A DNA stretch of 64,000 nucleotides from Cepaea nemoralis (lineage: Eukaryota > Mollusca > Gastropoda > Stylommatophora > Helicidae): positions 610,001 through 674,000 of the forward strand of contig JACEFZ010017692.1 of the NCBI GenBank assembly GCA_014155875.1, written 5' to 3'. Below are positions 43,521-55,407 of this stretch, piece after piece (position 1 is the stretch's first letter; each line of letters begins with the position of its first letter). The notes under the pieces were generated by a model. It saw only the letters and a list, made by a program, of their open reading frames with translations, did not search any database and was not told the DNA's origin. The position numbers and the translations under genes were made by a program.

Positions 43521-45124
43521 TAAAAAAATACAACCGACAGAATATTGACCAAATCACTCCTCGAGTGCCGATTGGTGTATACAAATATGTGGCCACCAAC
43601 ACATACCCAGTTCGCTTGAAGGCTTGTGGAAAAGGGCTGTTACTGTCATTTTTACCTGTTTATGGTGTGCATGTTGTGTTCGCCATCTATTGGACCCCGT
43701 GTTGAAGGCTGTTGTTGTCATGTTTTGGACTGTGCTGTGAGTCCTTGCAGAGGTAACTGTTACCTAATGTTCCATCCATTGCCCGCTTGTAGTTGTTATT
43801 TTAACTTTTGATATTTTAAATTGGTTTTATTCTTCTGTGTTCAAGGACAGTTGTCCCTCGGTTCTACGTTACTTGCAGTTACCAATTTGAAGGTTGTTGG
43901 TAGGCTTCAAAGATTCCAGAAACCGGCAATTTCTATTGTTGAACATTCTTTCTGTTCGCTCCGCTGATGTCAGCAGTCAAATAACTTGGTCTAATTTGGT
44001 CAGAAAGAGACCACTGACATGTTATAAAGAACCTGTTTTACTTTATGGTAGTGAATCATAAAATGCGAATAAACAAATTAGGAAGAACTTGGCAGCAGCG
44101 GGGTTGTTGATCCTCTGTTTTCTAAGCCCCGTTTTCACTTCACATTCAACTTCGGCGTCATTCGCGAAATGTCTCCAGCCAAGCTGGGTTTCCTATTTAT
44201 GCTGACAAATGTTTGTCCCGTAAAGCGGTGCATAGCTGGGTAGAAAACGTTATGCGTGTGAGTCAATTGGTAAGTCACACAGATCTGTGGGATGGCAGGT
44301 TAATGGAAAAAACAACAACACACACACGCAGTTCTATGCAGCGGGTTTGGGAGGACTAATAAAACGATGGGATAAGTGCATCAATGTTGGTGAAAATTAT
44401 GTTGAGAAATAAAGTGACAATGTATGTATAAAAATACACTGGTTTCAAGTTGTTATCATCTTTAGTTATTTTTCTACAGCCATTTGTGACTTACTTATTA
44501 CATTACCCTCGTACCTCAGGAGTGATGCAAAGCAGCTGCAAAGATCTCATATAGTGATTTGGTCACTATCGCACTTCCCATTGATCTTTTGGGTAGTGAA
44601 ATCCAACAGCCTTCTGGGATAAATGGGTAAAACAAGAGAGCCCAGATGGCAAATCGCGCATGATACAAATTTTAGGCAACTGGACATTTCAAAAATGTAG
44701 ATCTCTCTATGGCAAACCTATGACAGGAAATCAGAAAATATCCAAGGCTAGATAGATTGGGGTGGGTGGGGGGAGATGGGGGTGGGGGAATCTACCTGGA
44801 GGAAGTAAACCGAGCCAACATGCACGAGGAAGACAGGTAAAGGGTACACAGCTTAGCATGATCACTCTATTTTAATGGGTAACTAATGAGAATGTGATGA
44901 TAAGTCGATTAAGGAACATCTCTAAACGTGTCTACGTGGTAAAATATCAAGGTCATTTGAAAATTAAGAGTAAATTAACAAATATCATTGGCAATTAGAT
45001 ATGGACGAGCAATTGGATTTGAAAATAAAAATTAAAATAAATAAAATAAATTACGGATTTATTTGTAAATTCCAAGTGAAAAAGCTACCCATATCGTTAG
45101 AAAACTTTAACGGTAGTTACCATA
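43521..45124. other. No recognisable gene
   Basis: Low-complexity and AT-rich. A G-rich patch (GGGGTGGGTGGGGGGAGATGGGGGTGGGGG) lies at 44759-44788. No supported coding. Confidence 0.5.
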
Positions 45125-45140
45125 TTAGGCCACGAGAGAA

Positions 45141-46847
45141 ATGTTATTTTCTGTGGTGACTTCAACGCTAGTATGGGGAAACACTTCCTCCAATACACAA
45201 GGGGAGGAGCTCGAGACTGCACTGGAAACCATCGACCTGGTTTGTATCAACAGTGGCTGTGTCACCAGGACAGCAAGCCGTCCAGGCGATGAGGACAGTG
45301 CTATTGATCTGGCGCTAGTTTCACCTTCACTCACTGCAGTGTGTAGATGGGGTGTCCTAGGACACCATGGCAGCGACCACCACCCATGCAGCATATTGGT
45401 GGAGAAAGGCAGAACCAGGCAGCACAAGCTAAAGGTAAAGACGTTCCAGTATGACAGTACAGGGCAAGATGTGGTGAGTAAAATAAGACGTGACAAGCGC
45501 AGAACGTTTCAGGGCAGGAAGAAAAGGAAAAAAAACTGGGAGCAGCCACCGTGGTGGAGTTTCGAGGTGGAGAAGGCTTGGGTGGATAAGCGTAGTGCTG
45601 TAAGGAGATGGCAAAATGCCAAGAAGAACAGAGCTGGTCATCCTAGTCCCTGCTTGCACTTAGAAAGAGAGATGCACACAAAAGTAAGCTATTTCAAAAA
45701 ACTGGTCACGGTGGTTAAAAGCGAAAAATGGGCAGAGGTGTGTCAAAGAGTAAGCACAGACAAGTCACTGAAATTGTTCTGGCGACTACATAAAAGCATG
45801 AGTGGTGTAGTCAAGAATAAGAGCATTTCTGACTTCCAAGGTGCTGACCTCATCTGGCAGAGGACTGACGAGGACAAGGGCAAAGCCCTCTTTGAACGCT
45901 ACCTTGAGCAGAGCAACCAGACAGACATGGGAGGCCGGAATCTGGCCAAGAAGGTCACCTCAGACAGATGCAAGGCCCAGAACACTTCGGATGAAGACAC
46001 AGTGACAGTGAAAGAAATCAAGGCTGTGCTTCGACGATCAAAAAACAGTGCTCCAGGTCCTGATGGCATAAGATACGACGACATAAATAGGTGTACCGAC
46101 AATGAGCTAGAGAAACTAGCAGACATGTACAACAACAGTATAGGGAGTGCTAGCATCAAGGAGGAATGGTTACACAGCTATCTGATTCCCTTGCCGAAGC
46201 CTGACAAAGACCACAAGAAAATTCAGGGATATCGAATTATAACCATGCAGAATACAATAGGCAAGCTGCTGGAGAAGGTAATTGCCAGGAAAATATCAAG
46301 CCAACTAGAGATGCAAGGTGTTTTCCCACCTACCCTGGGTGGGTACCGTCCAAAAAGAGAAACCTGGACCAATGCAGCAGTCTTTGCCCACGATGTCTAT
46401 GAAGGTTTCCACTCAGGCACTGAAACCGTTGCTGCAGCGATTGATCGTGAGGACGCATACAACAGAGTACCACTGGATTTTTTTATGTTTCAGCTTCTTG
46501 AACTAAACGTAAGTCCATTCCTCCTTAGTTGGATCGCTGCAGCTCTCTTCCAACGGAAAGTAGTTTTTAGATGTGGCAGTTGGACTTCGGAACCAACAAC
46601 AATATATCCTGGCCTACCACAGGGATCACCATTATCTCCGGTACTGTTCAACGCCTACACAGTGAGAATCACCAGTGAGCAGATCACTGGACCTGGCAGG
46701 ACATTGTCATATGCCGATGATGTTTTAGTGTATCGTCAGGGTAAGGATAGAGAGGAGGTTGCTGTGGAACTACAAACCGAACTCAATCGCATAAGTACTT
46801 GGTGTGATGAAGCTGGGGCAATGGTCAACCCACAAAGGCAACAGTGA
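45141..46847 (+). pseudogene. LINE pol: partial endonuclease and reverse transcriptase
   Basis: Coding homologous to LINE endonuclease starts upstream in another frame (VIFCGDFNA at about 45140) and shifts into this frame at WGNTSSNTQG. It then shows the endonuclease end (IDLALVSPSL, GSDHHP) and RT motifs SAPGPDGIRYDD, GYRIITMQNTIGKLLE, AAIDREDAYNRVP (a diverged motif A with D present), LPQGSPLSPVLFNAY and SYADDVLVY (catalytic YADD). It loses frame at 46847. The N-terminus is missing and two frameshifts are visible, so this is a dead copy. Confidence 0.85.
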
Positions 46848-47282
46848 CTTGGTTCTCGTTGAATAATCATATTGTCAACAATCCAACACCAACTGTAATG
46901 CTGTGTTCAGAGACGGTGGAAAGAACGCAAGCAATGAATTACCTGGGGATACGGTTTGATCGAAGCCTTGCTTATAATGTGCACATAGACCAGGTGATAA
47001 CAAAGGCCAAGCGGGGTTTGGCAGCGATGCGGGTGATGGCGGCAGCAAACTGTGAGCAGCGCCATCTATGTCTTCTGTACGAGGGGCTGGTCATGTCTGT
47101 TTTGGAGTATGCAATGGCAATCCTGACTGTCAGCCATAAGCAGATAGAAAGGATGGAAAGGATACAGAATGAAGCTATGCGCATTATTCTTGGATGTACA
47201 AGAGATACAGCATGCAGGGCGATGCGCTACCTTCTTGATTTTCCAACCATTGAAGAGAGAATGCAAGTTTGCAGGGCACGTG
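46844..47282 (+). pseudogene. LINE pol: RT thumb region up to the Polinton insertion point
   Basis: Continues the RT protein after a one-base shift (TWFSLNNHIV, MNYLGIRFDRSLAYN, EYAMAILTVSH, RIQNEAMRIILGCTRDT). The conserved frame runs into CACGTG. The codons that follow in the window belong to the inserted element. The LINE frame continues in phase at 61447 after one copy of the 6-bp target. Confidence 0.85.
47277..47282. repeat. Polinton TSD, left (CACGTG; right copy 61441-61446)
   Basis: The same 6-mer CACGTG flanks both TIRs. It is palindromic. Removing the element plus one TSD copy restores an uninterrupted LINE reading frame, which confirms the boundary independently. Confidence 0.93.
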
Positions 47283-48114
47283 AGTAGTAGAGGCTGGCGC
47301 GCAGACCCCACTTTTAGCCTCCAGGCTGGAGGCTGATAGGGTTTATGAAGGAAATATGGGTAAAATGGCTCCAGCCTGGAGGCTGAAGGAAATATTTTTG
47401 GGCGGGTGAAATTTTTTTTCGGCGTGTGGGAAAGTTTTCGTGGGAACGGGTTTTTTGGCGCTGCCTGGTGGGGTGTAAAAAGTAATTAAGGTAAATGTTT
47501 AGTTGGTTCTGGAAAGCGAAGGGGGAAAGTTATTTTGGTTACGTCTATTAGTATGTGTAGTGATGAACAAGGGTGTGATGGGTCGTGGTTATACTCGAAG
47601 TAAGAGGTGGTGGCGTAGACATAATGTGTATGTGTAGTGATAGACAAGGGTGTGATGGGTCGTGGTTATACTCGAAGTAAGAGGTGGTTACTGAACAAGG
47701 AGGTGTAGTTGGTTACTGAACAAAAAGAGAGTTGTAGGAGTCTGACACAGTAAAACACAGAGACAAAAGTAAAAACAAAAAAGTAATATATTCAAGTGTT
47801 TTTTATTGGTATACAACATCAAACTACTCTTAAAAAAAAGGTTTACGACCCATACATTAAAAAAGGAGTACGACCCCTAAAGGGGGTCAGTTGGTTATTA
47901 TAGATAGATGAGTGGTCCTGTAGAGGTCTGTCGTGCCTGTGGTTATTAATAATAGAAGGTGAATGGAAATGAATAGTAAAATCACCTATGAATTAATCGA
48001 TGGTAATTATTACTAGTGGGGGAATGGGTTCAATAATGAAACAATCAGGGTCGTGTAATACGAAGGCATTCTCCCGTCTTAGGGATAAAAGAGGCCGCCG
48101 GGGTGGTGTTATAG
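47283..48114 (+). repeat. Left terminal inverted repeat (832 bp)
   Basis: The reverse complement matches 60544-61440 from the outer AGTAGTAGAGG to CCGGGGTGGTGTTATAG. The two copies differ by substitutions and by the copy number of an internal ~75-bp unit around CGACCCATCACACCC (two units here, three on the right). They are therefore old or not homogenised. Confidence 0.93.
47316..47384. repeat. Terminal palindromes in the left TIR
   Basis: AGCCTCCAGGCTGGAGGCT (47316-47334) is a perfect palindrome with 9-bp arms and one central base. CTCCAGCCTGGAG (47369-47381) is a second one, and the two are complementary to each other. The mirrored set lies near 61339-61407 in the right TIR. Confidence 0.85.
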
Positions 48115-48169
48115 GTGGTAGTAACTGCAAGGGTGGGTTCTTCACCGAAAAGCTTATAAAGAAGGACAT
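47993..48169 (-). CDS. 58-codon ORF carrying the duplicated C-terminal tail of the right-end gene
   Basis: ATG at 48169 in a good context (ACCACCATG), stop at 47993-47995. The last ~40 residues (from ITPPRRPLL to the C-terminus) repeat the C-terminus of the 60093-60665 protein almost unchanged, because the TIR includes that coding. The first ~18 residues (MSFFISFSVK...) are unique to this end. It may be a passive by-product of the TIR or an alternative short gene. Confidence 0.45.
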   Translation of the reverse strand: MSFFISFSVKNPPLQLLPPITPPRRPLLSLRRENAFVLHDPDCFIIEPIPPLVIITID

Positions 48170-48800
48170 GGTGGTAAGGGGTATTAGGGGTCGATATAGC
48201 GATGTTTATAATAAGAATGGTGATGTCGATCGGGTCCGCAGATCACCCGGTGTCAATACGGTTCCAGGTGCTTGAACTGTTCCTCTAGGTGATATATCAG
48301 CGTCTACACGAGTCTCCTTGTCTATAACAAATACATAAACACAAACACAACGACAACCATACAAGTATACATACAGACATCAATCATACAATCAGGGCCA
48401 TTTTAGAAGCAGGCACACAAGTATAACGAATCTAAAATACAACCGAGTACACAATGAAGCAGACACGAGTGCAGCCATAAACAGAATCATACAGACTGAC
48501 AGACAGACACACAACCTCGCACACACAAACTCACACAAACCAACGAGTCACTAAACATGCAAAGCAGGGGTCATACCAACTTTTAATGCGAATAACAGAC
48601 AGAGGACCAGCAACACGCAGGTTGTATGGCTACGGTAAGGAATTTCTTAACGAGAAAAAAACACGCGGTGGTAGCAGTACAACAGTGTTATGAATGGGAG
48701 GCGTCTGCGGCAAAAACACGGGATGGTACTAATAACCCTCCCCCCCCCCCCTGCTATCAATGCTTACAGCGTGGTTTTGTAGGTTGTTTCAAGTGACTTT

Positions 48801-48805
<5 letters not shown>
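48115..48805. other. Left interior, no recognised gene
   Basis: AC-rich stretch with scattered CACA/GACA and a C10 run at 48740-48750. No coding support apart from the start of the small minus-strand ORF at 47993-48169. Confidence 0.5.
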
Positions 48806-48887
<82 letters not shown>

Positions 48888-48954
48888 AAAAACTATACAA
48901 TCGAACAAAAACAATAAAAAACGACAACCATACAAGTTTGTTTCAAGTGACTTT

Positions 48955-49033
<79 letters not shown>

Positions 49034-49100
49034 AAAAACTATACAATCGAACAAAAACAATAAAAAACGACAACCATACAAGTTTGTTTCAAGTGACTTT

Positions 49101-49189
<89 letters not shown>

Positions 49190-49257
49190 AAAAACTATAC
49201 AATCGAACAAAAACAATAAAAAAACGACAACCATACAAGTTTGTTTCAAGTGACTTT

Positions 49258-49354
<97 letters not shown>

Positions 49355-49422
49355 AAAAACTATACAATCGAACAAAAACAATAAAAAACGACAACCATAC
49401 AAGTTTGTTTCAAGTGACTTTG

Positions 49423-49512
<90 letters not shown>
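48806..49512. repeat. Composite satellite: five (GA)n blocks separated by a ~68-bp unique linker
   Basis: Each unit is a (GA)30-45 run followed by AGAAAAAACTATACAATCG, AACAAAAACAATAAAAAACG, ACAACCATACAAG and TTTGTTTCAAGTGACTTT. The unit length is about 135-170 bp. The alternating Arg-Glu and Ser-Leu frames across it are artefacts. Confidence 0.95.
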
Positions 49513-49515
<3 letters not shown>

Positions 49516-49589
49516 GATTGCCTGGGACCAGGAATTTCTTAATGAGAAAAACATCCAAACGTATACGGCCGTTACTAACAACACCCGCT

Positions 49590-50085
49590 GTTTCCCTGAG
49601 TAGTATGGCGCCAGTGAACATCTGGAAAACTAATCAGTCTTTCTTCATGTCGTGCGAAGTCGAGATTCTACCATCAGATAGTTGTATATTTTCCCCTGAA
49701 TCCAGAGTAGCTTGGCGCCAGTGAACATCTGGAAAACAAATCATGCTACCCCCGAGCGTGAGAAAGCGCGGAAAGTCAGACGATCTCAGTACGTCGCGTT
49801 TCTTGAAGAAAGGTAACCCACATTAGTTAGCTGGTGCTAGTCAGAGAAGGAAGTTTTAAAATCACAGTATAGGCTAAAACATTATGCTTTTTTGTGTCGT
49901 GATAGAACAGAATATTAGGGGTGTAGTACCTTCGTTGTCGTATGGGCCAGTGTTATATCTGTGATTGAGTATAGAAGCAACATATAATCAAATACACATA
50001 CATACAAAAGACAACCAGTGTTATATCTGTGAGTGAGTATAGAAGCACCATATAATCAACTATACATACGTACAAAAGACAAACA
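49590..50085. repeat. Short direct duplications in the element's left half
   Basis: GGCGCCAGTGAACATCTGGAAAAC occurs at about 49608 and 49713. CCAGTGTTATATCTGTGA plus TGAGTATAGAAGCA occurs at about 49948 and 50009. There is no coding. Confidence 0.75.
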
Positions 50086-50719
50086 GCCGTGAGATGAGGT
50101 GCAGAGCTGTTAAAACTAGACAGATTAAGATATGGGGCTTCCAGTGTAGAATTTTATTATATGCATCACCAAAACTAAACCTCTACCAAGAACACAACCT
50201 CGCTTTCCATGGTGCTTTGAGGACAAGATGCTGTATTGGATACTGAAGGTAATACCCGTTTGTCTTGTGTGTTTTTGTATGTCTGTTTCTCACCACTAAC
50301 TTTCGTCAATAAGTAAGCCACATCAGAGAAAAACAACACGACTTTAAAAAATACAATAAACCCCAGTGAAGTATAGGCGTAAAACAATATATTTATTTTT
50401 CGTTCACAGTGTATGGAAACAATATAATGAATTATTATGATTACAGGGTGAAATAATTAACCATAATATTATGTAATAACAGACGCGAACACAATACATC
50501 AGCATCCTCCACCACCGAAAACAAACAAAATCGAAGATATAACTGAGTGCATGTAACAATATTATTAAAAAATAGGACAAGTTTATATTCATGAAATTGT
50601 ATTAATGTGAGATTGTAATACGTACACACGTAATCATACAAACATTTTATATACATAATCCAATAGACGAGTAAGTTATATAATGTAGTACAGAATAATG
50701 TCAAAATTGTTATGGTTAT

Positions 50720-50945
50720 GTTATGAGAAGAAATGGATTGGAGAACTTGGTGACAACTGGCAAGATCGAGGGGGACAGACCAAGGGGAAGGTTGAGAAGT
50801 AAACACCCTGGATGGCTTGGTTTTGTGGCATGCTCGAGACAGAAACACGGATCAGCTCCACGACTCTGGTGCTCGAGTGAGATAGCAGAACATGGTAGCG
50901 CCCACGCTTACCTGCATGGCATATGTTGGATGGAGTACAGAATAA
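50720..50945 (+). pseudogene. LINE C-terminal remnant nested in the Polinton-like element
   Basis: MRRNGLENLVTTGKIEGDRPRGRLR followed by broken coding is a signature common to RTE/CR1-like pol C-termini. It parallels 39835-40060. Its presence shows this copy has accepted later insertions. Confidence 0.6.
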
Positions 50946-51124
50946 TCCGTATATGTATCTAAAACCCATCATAATATATTCTATTTCTGTTATATAAAAA
51001 AAAACAAAAAAAAAAAAAAAAACGTATCTCTGTCTGTAGATAACGATGCCCTGAAGCTTAAGATTACGTGTAACATCACCGAATCAATAGTGGTGTTAAT
51101 AGACCAATGTTCTTGTGGTCAGGC

Positions 51125-51325
51125 GAAAATTCGTCTATAATATATAACATTAATTATATTTTGAAACAAAAAGCATTCAGGAAAAAACATACGACCATAA
51201 CACAAATGTACATATGCTTATGAAACGGGCAGACGAGGGATTACCACCCAGTGTCTATAAAATATAACATTAATTATATTTTGAAACAAAAAGCATTCAG
51301 GAAAAAACATACGACCATAATAATT
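51125..51325. repeat. ~68-bp direct repeat downstream of the polymerase
   Basis: TATAACATTAATTATATTTTG, AAACAAAAAGCATTCAGG and AAAAAACATACGACCATAA are repeated 119 bp apart (51145 and 51264). The second copy abuts the polymerase stop. Confidence 0.85.
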
Positions 51326-51336
51326 GTTTTAATCAA

Positions 51337-51945
51337 TTAAATAAGTAATGGCATAGTCGATATATTATCACTGGCAACCTTTCTCTTTATATACAAATAA
51401 GATAGAGCATCTCTGTGTTGTGTGTATGTATATACAGAAGAGTCTTGTGTTTTGAAGCCTATATTGCTTCCCCCACTCGGTGTTTGAGTAGTGAGTACTT
51501 CTAAAAATGTGTCCTTGTTTAAATGTGTGTTGTGTGTCTTAGTCAGACCTTTGGTACTGACTTTATCATAATCACCGACACAAATATATGTCTTACTACA
51601 TAACGAGACCATCCCCTTCCCTTCGTATTCTAACTTGAAAAGCCCGGGGGTTCTCTTTTCATAGGCTTTGATAGTCTGGCAATCCTTACAGGTATCAGTA
51701 CTAGGGGTAATTCTATGAACAGGGCAGGTTTCAGACGGGAACCACTGAGTATAGACTCTATCATACTCTGTTCTAAGGTGTGGTCTAACTACTTCGGAGA
51801 GTGAGTCGGCACTAAGGGCCAAATATAAAGAGTCAGTGTCCATTTCACAAAGCTGAAAGTCGTCTTTAGAGATAAATTTGTCTAGAAAGTCGTAGTAGAA
51901 AGCCAACATTCTTAATTTGGCATACTGATAAACGAAGAAATCCAA
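51337..51945 (-). pseudogene. Polinton DNA polymerase B, C-terminal piece (motif C)
   Basis: Part of a single polymerase gene read right to left. It starts in the conserved YQYAKLRML region, then EMDTDSLYLAL carries the catalytic DTDS of motif C (about residue 34). KTYIC corresponds to the late KxY motif. The C-terminus RDALSYLYIKRKV ... STMPLLI is the usual ending of Polinton/adintovirus-type PolB. The upstream piece (51866-52204) reads into it across a frame change at about 51945. Confidence 0.88.
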
Positions 51946-52204
51946 TCTGTAGAGGTAAATCCCAGACAGTTCTCTTCTTTACTGTCTCGACCTCAACAAT
52001 GTCATCAGTAAGACAGGTCATTTTCTTAAACAAGGGATTATTTACGAATTTCGTCGTGTCTTCTACCTTACAATAGGAGACATCAGTATGTTTGGCCTTA
52101 TTGGTTAGAGTTTTGCCGTAAGCGGCATTACCTAACAACTTCATTGTTTCTGCCGTAATAGTCTCGGTGGTGTGTCTGTCTCCCTCACGTCTGGCATCAG
52201 ACAC
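51866..52204 (-). pseudogene. Polinton DNA polymerase B, motif B piece
   Basis: KLLGNAAYGKT (about residue 22) is polymerase motif B, which contacts the incoming nucleotide. Coding is homologous from SDARREGDRHTTETITAETM to TVWDLPLQI, then leaves frame. A shift at about 52205 joins it to the 422-residue piece, and another at about 51945 joins it to the C-terminal piece. Confidence 0.85.
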
Positions 52205-53409
52205 CTGTTATCCCCAAATTGTTTAAAACAACGAACAGGTTTATATTCAATCACCTGATATATTTCAGTGACAGCTAGATCATGTTCCAGATACCATTTT
52301 AATAATGGTGTGGTCAACAGGAGCTTTTCCCCAATATAACTACCTATTAATGTGCGACGTGGTCGTGTAAGCAAGTTATGTGATTCAGCGTACTCACACA
52401 TAAACTTACCTATATGCTCTCTACCCACCTCTATGTTTTTGAAGATAGGTGCCATTTCTGAAAAATGGTCTCTGAGAGAGGGTGGCACGTGGATATCACA
52501 CTCTATCAACCCAAACAAACTCTCATCTTTTACAGCACCGAGAATCTTAGTCATTGTTATGGGGAAGCGCCCAAACCATGGTGTGACGAATGGAAAATTC
52601 GTGTCTATGAATGTTTTAATATTTCTATCAGTCTTGATTAGGGTCTCCCACTCACATTCCCACATTTCTATTACTGTAATTTTAACGACAGTCTCCAGAT
52701 AACCACGAATCTCTTGTGTCTTCTTAAATAACTCCACCAGTGGTTTATTATTGACGGGGTTAATAGTTTTTCCCTTGGTTAGAGGGCAGCTTGGGTGACC
52801 GTGAAATAAGCACCCATGAAATTGATAAGCTATCTTACTCTTCTTTTCCCACCCATCTACGCGGATATATCGATCGCCTAGCCGCATTTCACCCCCATTA
52901 AATTGTGTCTTCAAGGATATGTTCTGGGTATGAGAGACCCACCCTAACCATGCTCTACACTTTTGTATATACTTGTTTACCTTATGGGCTTTGAACCCAT
53001 CCTCTTTATATCTAATAGTAGGGAAGTCTGATGGCATATCTTGCATAAGAGACCATAGGTATAAAGCATTCGCATCATACCCTTTAATACTTTTTACTGA
53101 TTTATTACCCCTGATACGGGTCTGATTGGCCTCGTGATAACGATGAAAAATAATACTCGGTCCACCCACTATATTGGCTCGTAACATCTTGTGTAACTTC
53201 TCCTCCTTCTTGGAACATAACGAGAATACTACCTCCTTGGGGAGGGTCTTAAAGAGATACTTTAGAGTAACCCCTGGGACAGAAATGGCATCCTTAAACA
53301 TGTCTACACCTAACTCTGTGTAAAAACTAACTTGTGCATCTAAAGCCTTGATAAATGGCTGAACATCTTTGTTATTATACCACACGAGAAAGTCTTCTAA
53401 TGTAGTCAT
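52141..53409 (-). pseudogene. Polinton DNA polymerase B, motif A and Vsr-like insert
   Basis: GYDANALYLW (about 108-117) is motif A, with the first catalytic Asp. Downstream, RYIRVDGW and YQFHGCLFHGHPSC (about 196-209) match the Vsr/EndoVII-like insert described in many adinto/Polinton-type polymerases, then MWECEWE. Homologous coding continues upstream of the GTG/ATG start to about 53615 in the same frame (GYFPYEFITDLDKL), so 53409 is not a biological start. It leaves frame near 52205. Confidence 0.85.
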
Positions 53410-53652
53410 CTTATTATCGATCCAAGCTTTCTGACAAACTGTGTATTCTGCTTCGGAAATGTTACGATTTTTAAGCTTTGAGAAAAAAGCTGTATGAGGT
53501 GGTAACTTTGTTTCTTTTAGTTTGTCTAAATCTGTTATGAATTCATAAGGGAAATATCCCTTGGTCTCCTCAACACCATACGCCGCTAAGTATTTTGAGT
53601 AGGTGAATCCTAGCTGCTAAATAAGTTACTGATATCCTAGAATTTCAATTGA

Positions 53653-55407
53653 TCATGTGGCAATACACATAAAATTATTATTTCTTTTAACTACATATTT
53701 GATCGACGACCCTTCTGATGTAGTAAAGTAGGAGATCAAATATGGCTTAATCATATTTAAATCATACTTACCAGAGTTATATCCTATCACAGGGATCTGT
53801 TGTAAGTACCCATCTAACTTACTCGTCAGCGTTGACTGATTCATCTCACCCAACTTTCTATACACTCCACTAAATTTATCACGCAAACATTCATATGCTT
53901 TCGATGCTACTGCATGTAGATGATCACCCATTCTATTAATCAAGTCTTGGGGATCACCAGTTGAAATAAAACAAACAGGCTTCTCGAACCCAGGTACATT
54001 GGATGCTACTGAACAGGACATTGGAATATGTTTTGCTAAATATTTAGTAGACTCTGTGTCGTTAGGTAGTTTGGCTCTAGAAAAATAACATTCATAATCA
54101 TAGGCAATCCTATATGGGTACACATACGCTGTATCAACCGAAATACTTTGCTCTGCAATTAATTCCCATACTGTTTCTGTTGGATTGTAGACCCCTCCTT
54201 TATACCGAGTCTTGGTTTCCCCTCCAGTGCATGTCTTCGAATGTCTCTCCATTCTACTACAACTCGGCCATAATTTCCCACATTGTGGGCAATTAAATGA
54301 ACGAGTTAAGGTGTCAATATCTTTAATATACATAAAATGGTCTTTAAACAATAATAGTCTTAATGTGGCTTCATAATTTCCACTCCCTCTAAGTTTTGGG
54401 ACTAAGGCTTGGTTTTCATTATATTCGAAAATATCTATATTAATGCCAAAACATTGTTCCAAACTGATGAGTTGAAGTAGTTTAATACCAGGAAAACTAC
54501 GTATGGACTCTATATGCTGCTGTTCTGCCCACTCATTAACTAAGCGTTTGGTATGTTTCTGAAGTCTGTTTATGTTCCCGCCTTTGAATAATGCTAGGGA
54601 TCTAAAGAAACAATAGTTATCTGTGTACATTTTGTTACCCTGCTTACGTTGTAGTGTGTTGATGGCTTTGTTTTGTGTAATATATAGTGGTATATCGCCT
54701 AACCAACAACCTATTGGAAATTCAGGGATATGAAAGAGGTAAAAGCATATCCCAGCTACTGTCTCTAGTGTATATTTGGTGTCTGTACGTTGTTGGATGG
54801 CATAGGAATGAATATCATGTTCGTGTACTGATGTAAGGAAGGCGTCAAAGTCGTATCTGTTATTTATTAGCGCTGGAAATTTTAAAACAGAAGAATTATT
54901 AAATGAGGCATGATAGAATCTAAGATCTTGTGTTTCTCTATGTCGTAACACTAGATGAAAGCTAAAGTTGATCTTAAAGCGACTAATTTGAATATTGAAA
55001 ATCTTATACAACGTATCTGTCCAGTTGATAGGGTATTGTATCTCCGGGCTAATAAAGAAGGTGTATGTCGATAAATACTTGTTAATCTTGTGATGTGTCC
55101 TGATAGCTTCCCAATTTTCTCTATATATTTGTTGAATATCCGATGGAAGGATGTGTAGTGTCTCTGGTTCTCCGGCTGCTAAGATGCTCACTTCATCTTC
55201 TACCAGTTGTTCAAGAATATTCTCGTCTGGTTGTATCTGACTGTTAGTTATATTGGTTTCATTTGGTGGTGTCGTCGAGGTTGTTGGTGGTGTTGTCTCT
55301 GATGGTGAAGAGGTAGTTGTCTCTGGTTCTGATGTATCCATAGGCCGGCTGATGACGTATTCGTTTGTGTTTTTGTAGATTGTCTTTTCTGTTGAAACGT
55401 TGTCCAC
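53653..55407 (-). pseudogene. Polinton DNA polymerase B, N-terminal OTU-like and exonuclease piece
   Basis: A 584-residue open piece. A Thr/Ser/Pro/Glu-rich N-terminus is followed by an N-terminal domain. DNYCFFRSLALF (about 263-274) and DHFMYIKD resemble the Cys and His regions of an OTU-like fold often placed at this position. A zinc knuckle CPQCGKLW..H..C lies at about 372-393. The 3'-5' exonuclease signatures follow: YDYECY (ExoI, about 436) and YNSGKYDLNM (ExoII, about 540). At 53653 the frame ends just before the usual FLDI(T)xYLA block, which survives in shifted frames at 53590-53640. Predicted activity was protein-primed replication of the element with proofreading. Confidence 0.87.

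Larger units (their letters stand above)
45125..47282 (+). mobile_element. RNase H LINE, 5'-truncated, part before the Polinton-like insertion
   Basis: Begins inside the endonuclease domain and runs to CACGTG (47277-47282), where the Polinton-like element enters. It continues at 61447-62425 on the far side. Domain content and the Cys/RNase H order are I-superfamily-like. It differs clearly in sequence from the LINE at 648-5735. Confidence 0.85.

Noticed and set aside
45125..45549. Minus-strand ORFs opposite the LINE endonuclease
   Set aside because: Antisense shadows of the plus-strand LINE coding, which has recognisable motifs.
48760..49724. Alternating Arg-Glu or Ser-Leu ORFs up to 260 residues
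   Set aside because: Translations of (GA)n. No protein would be expected.
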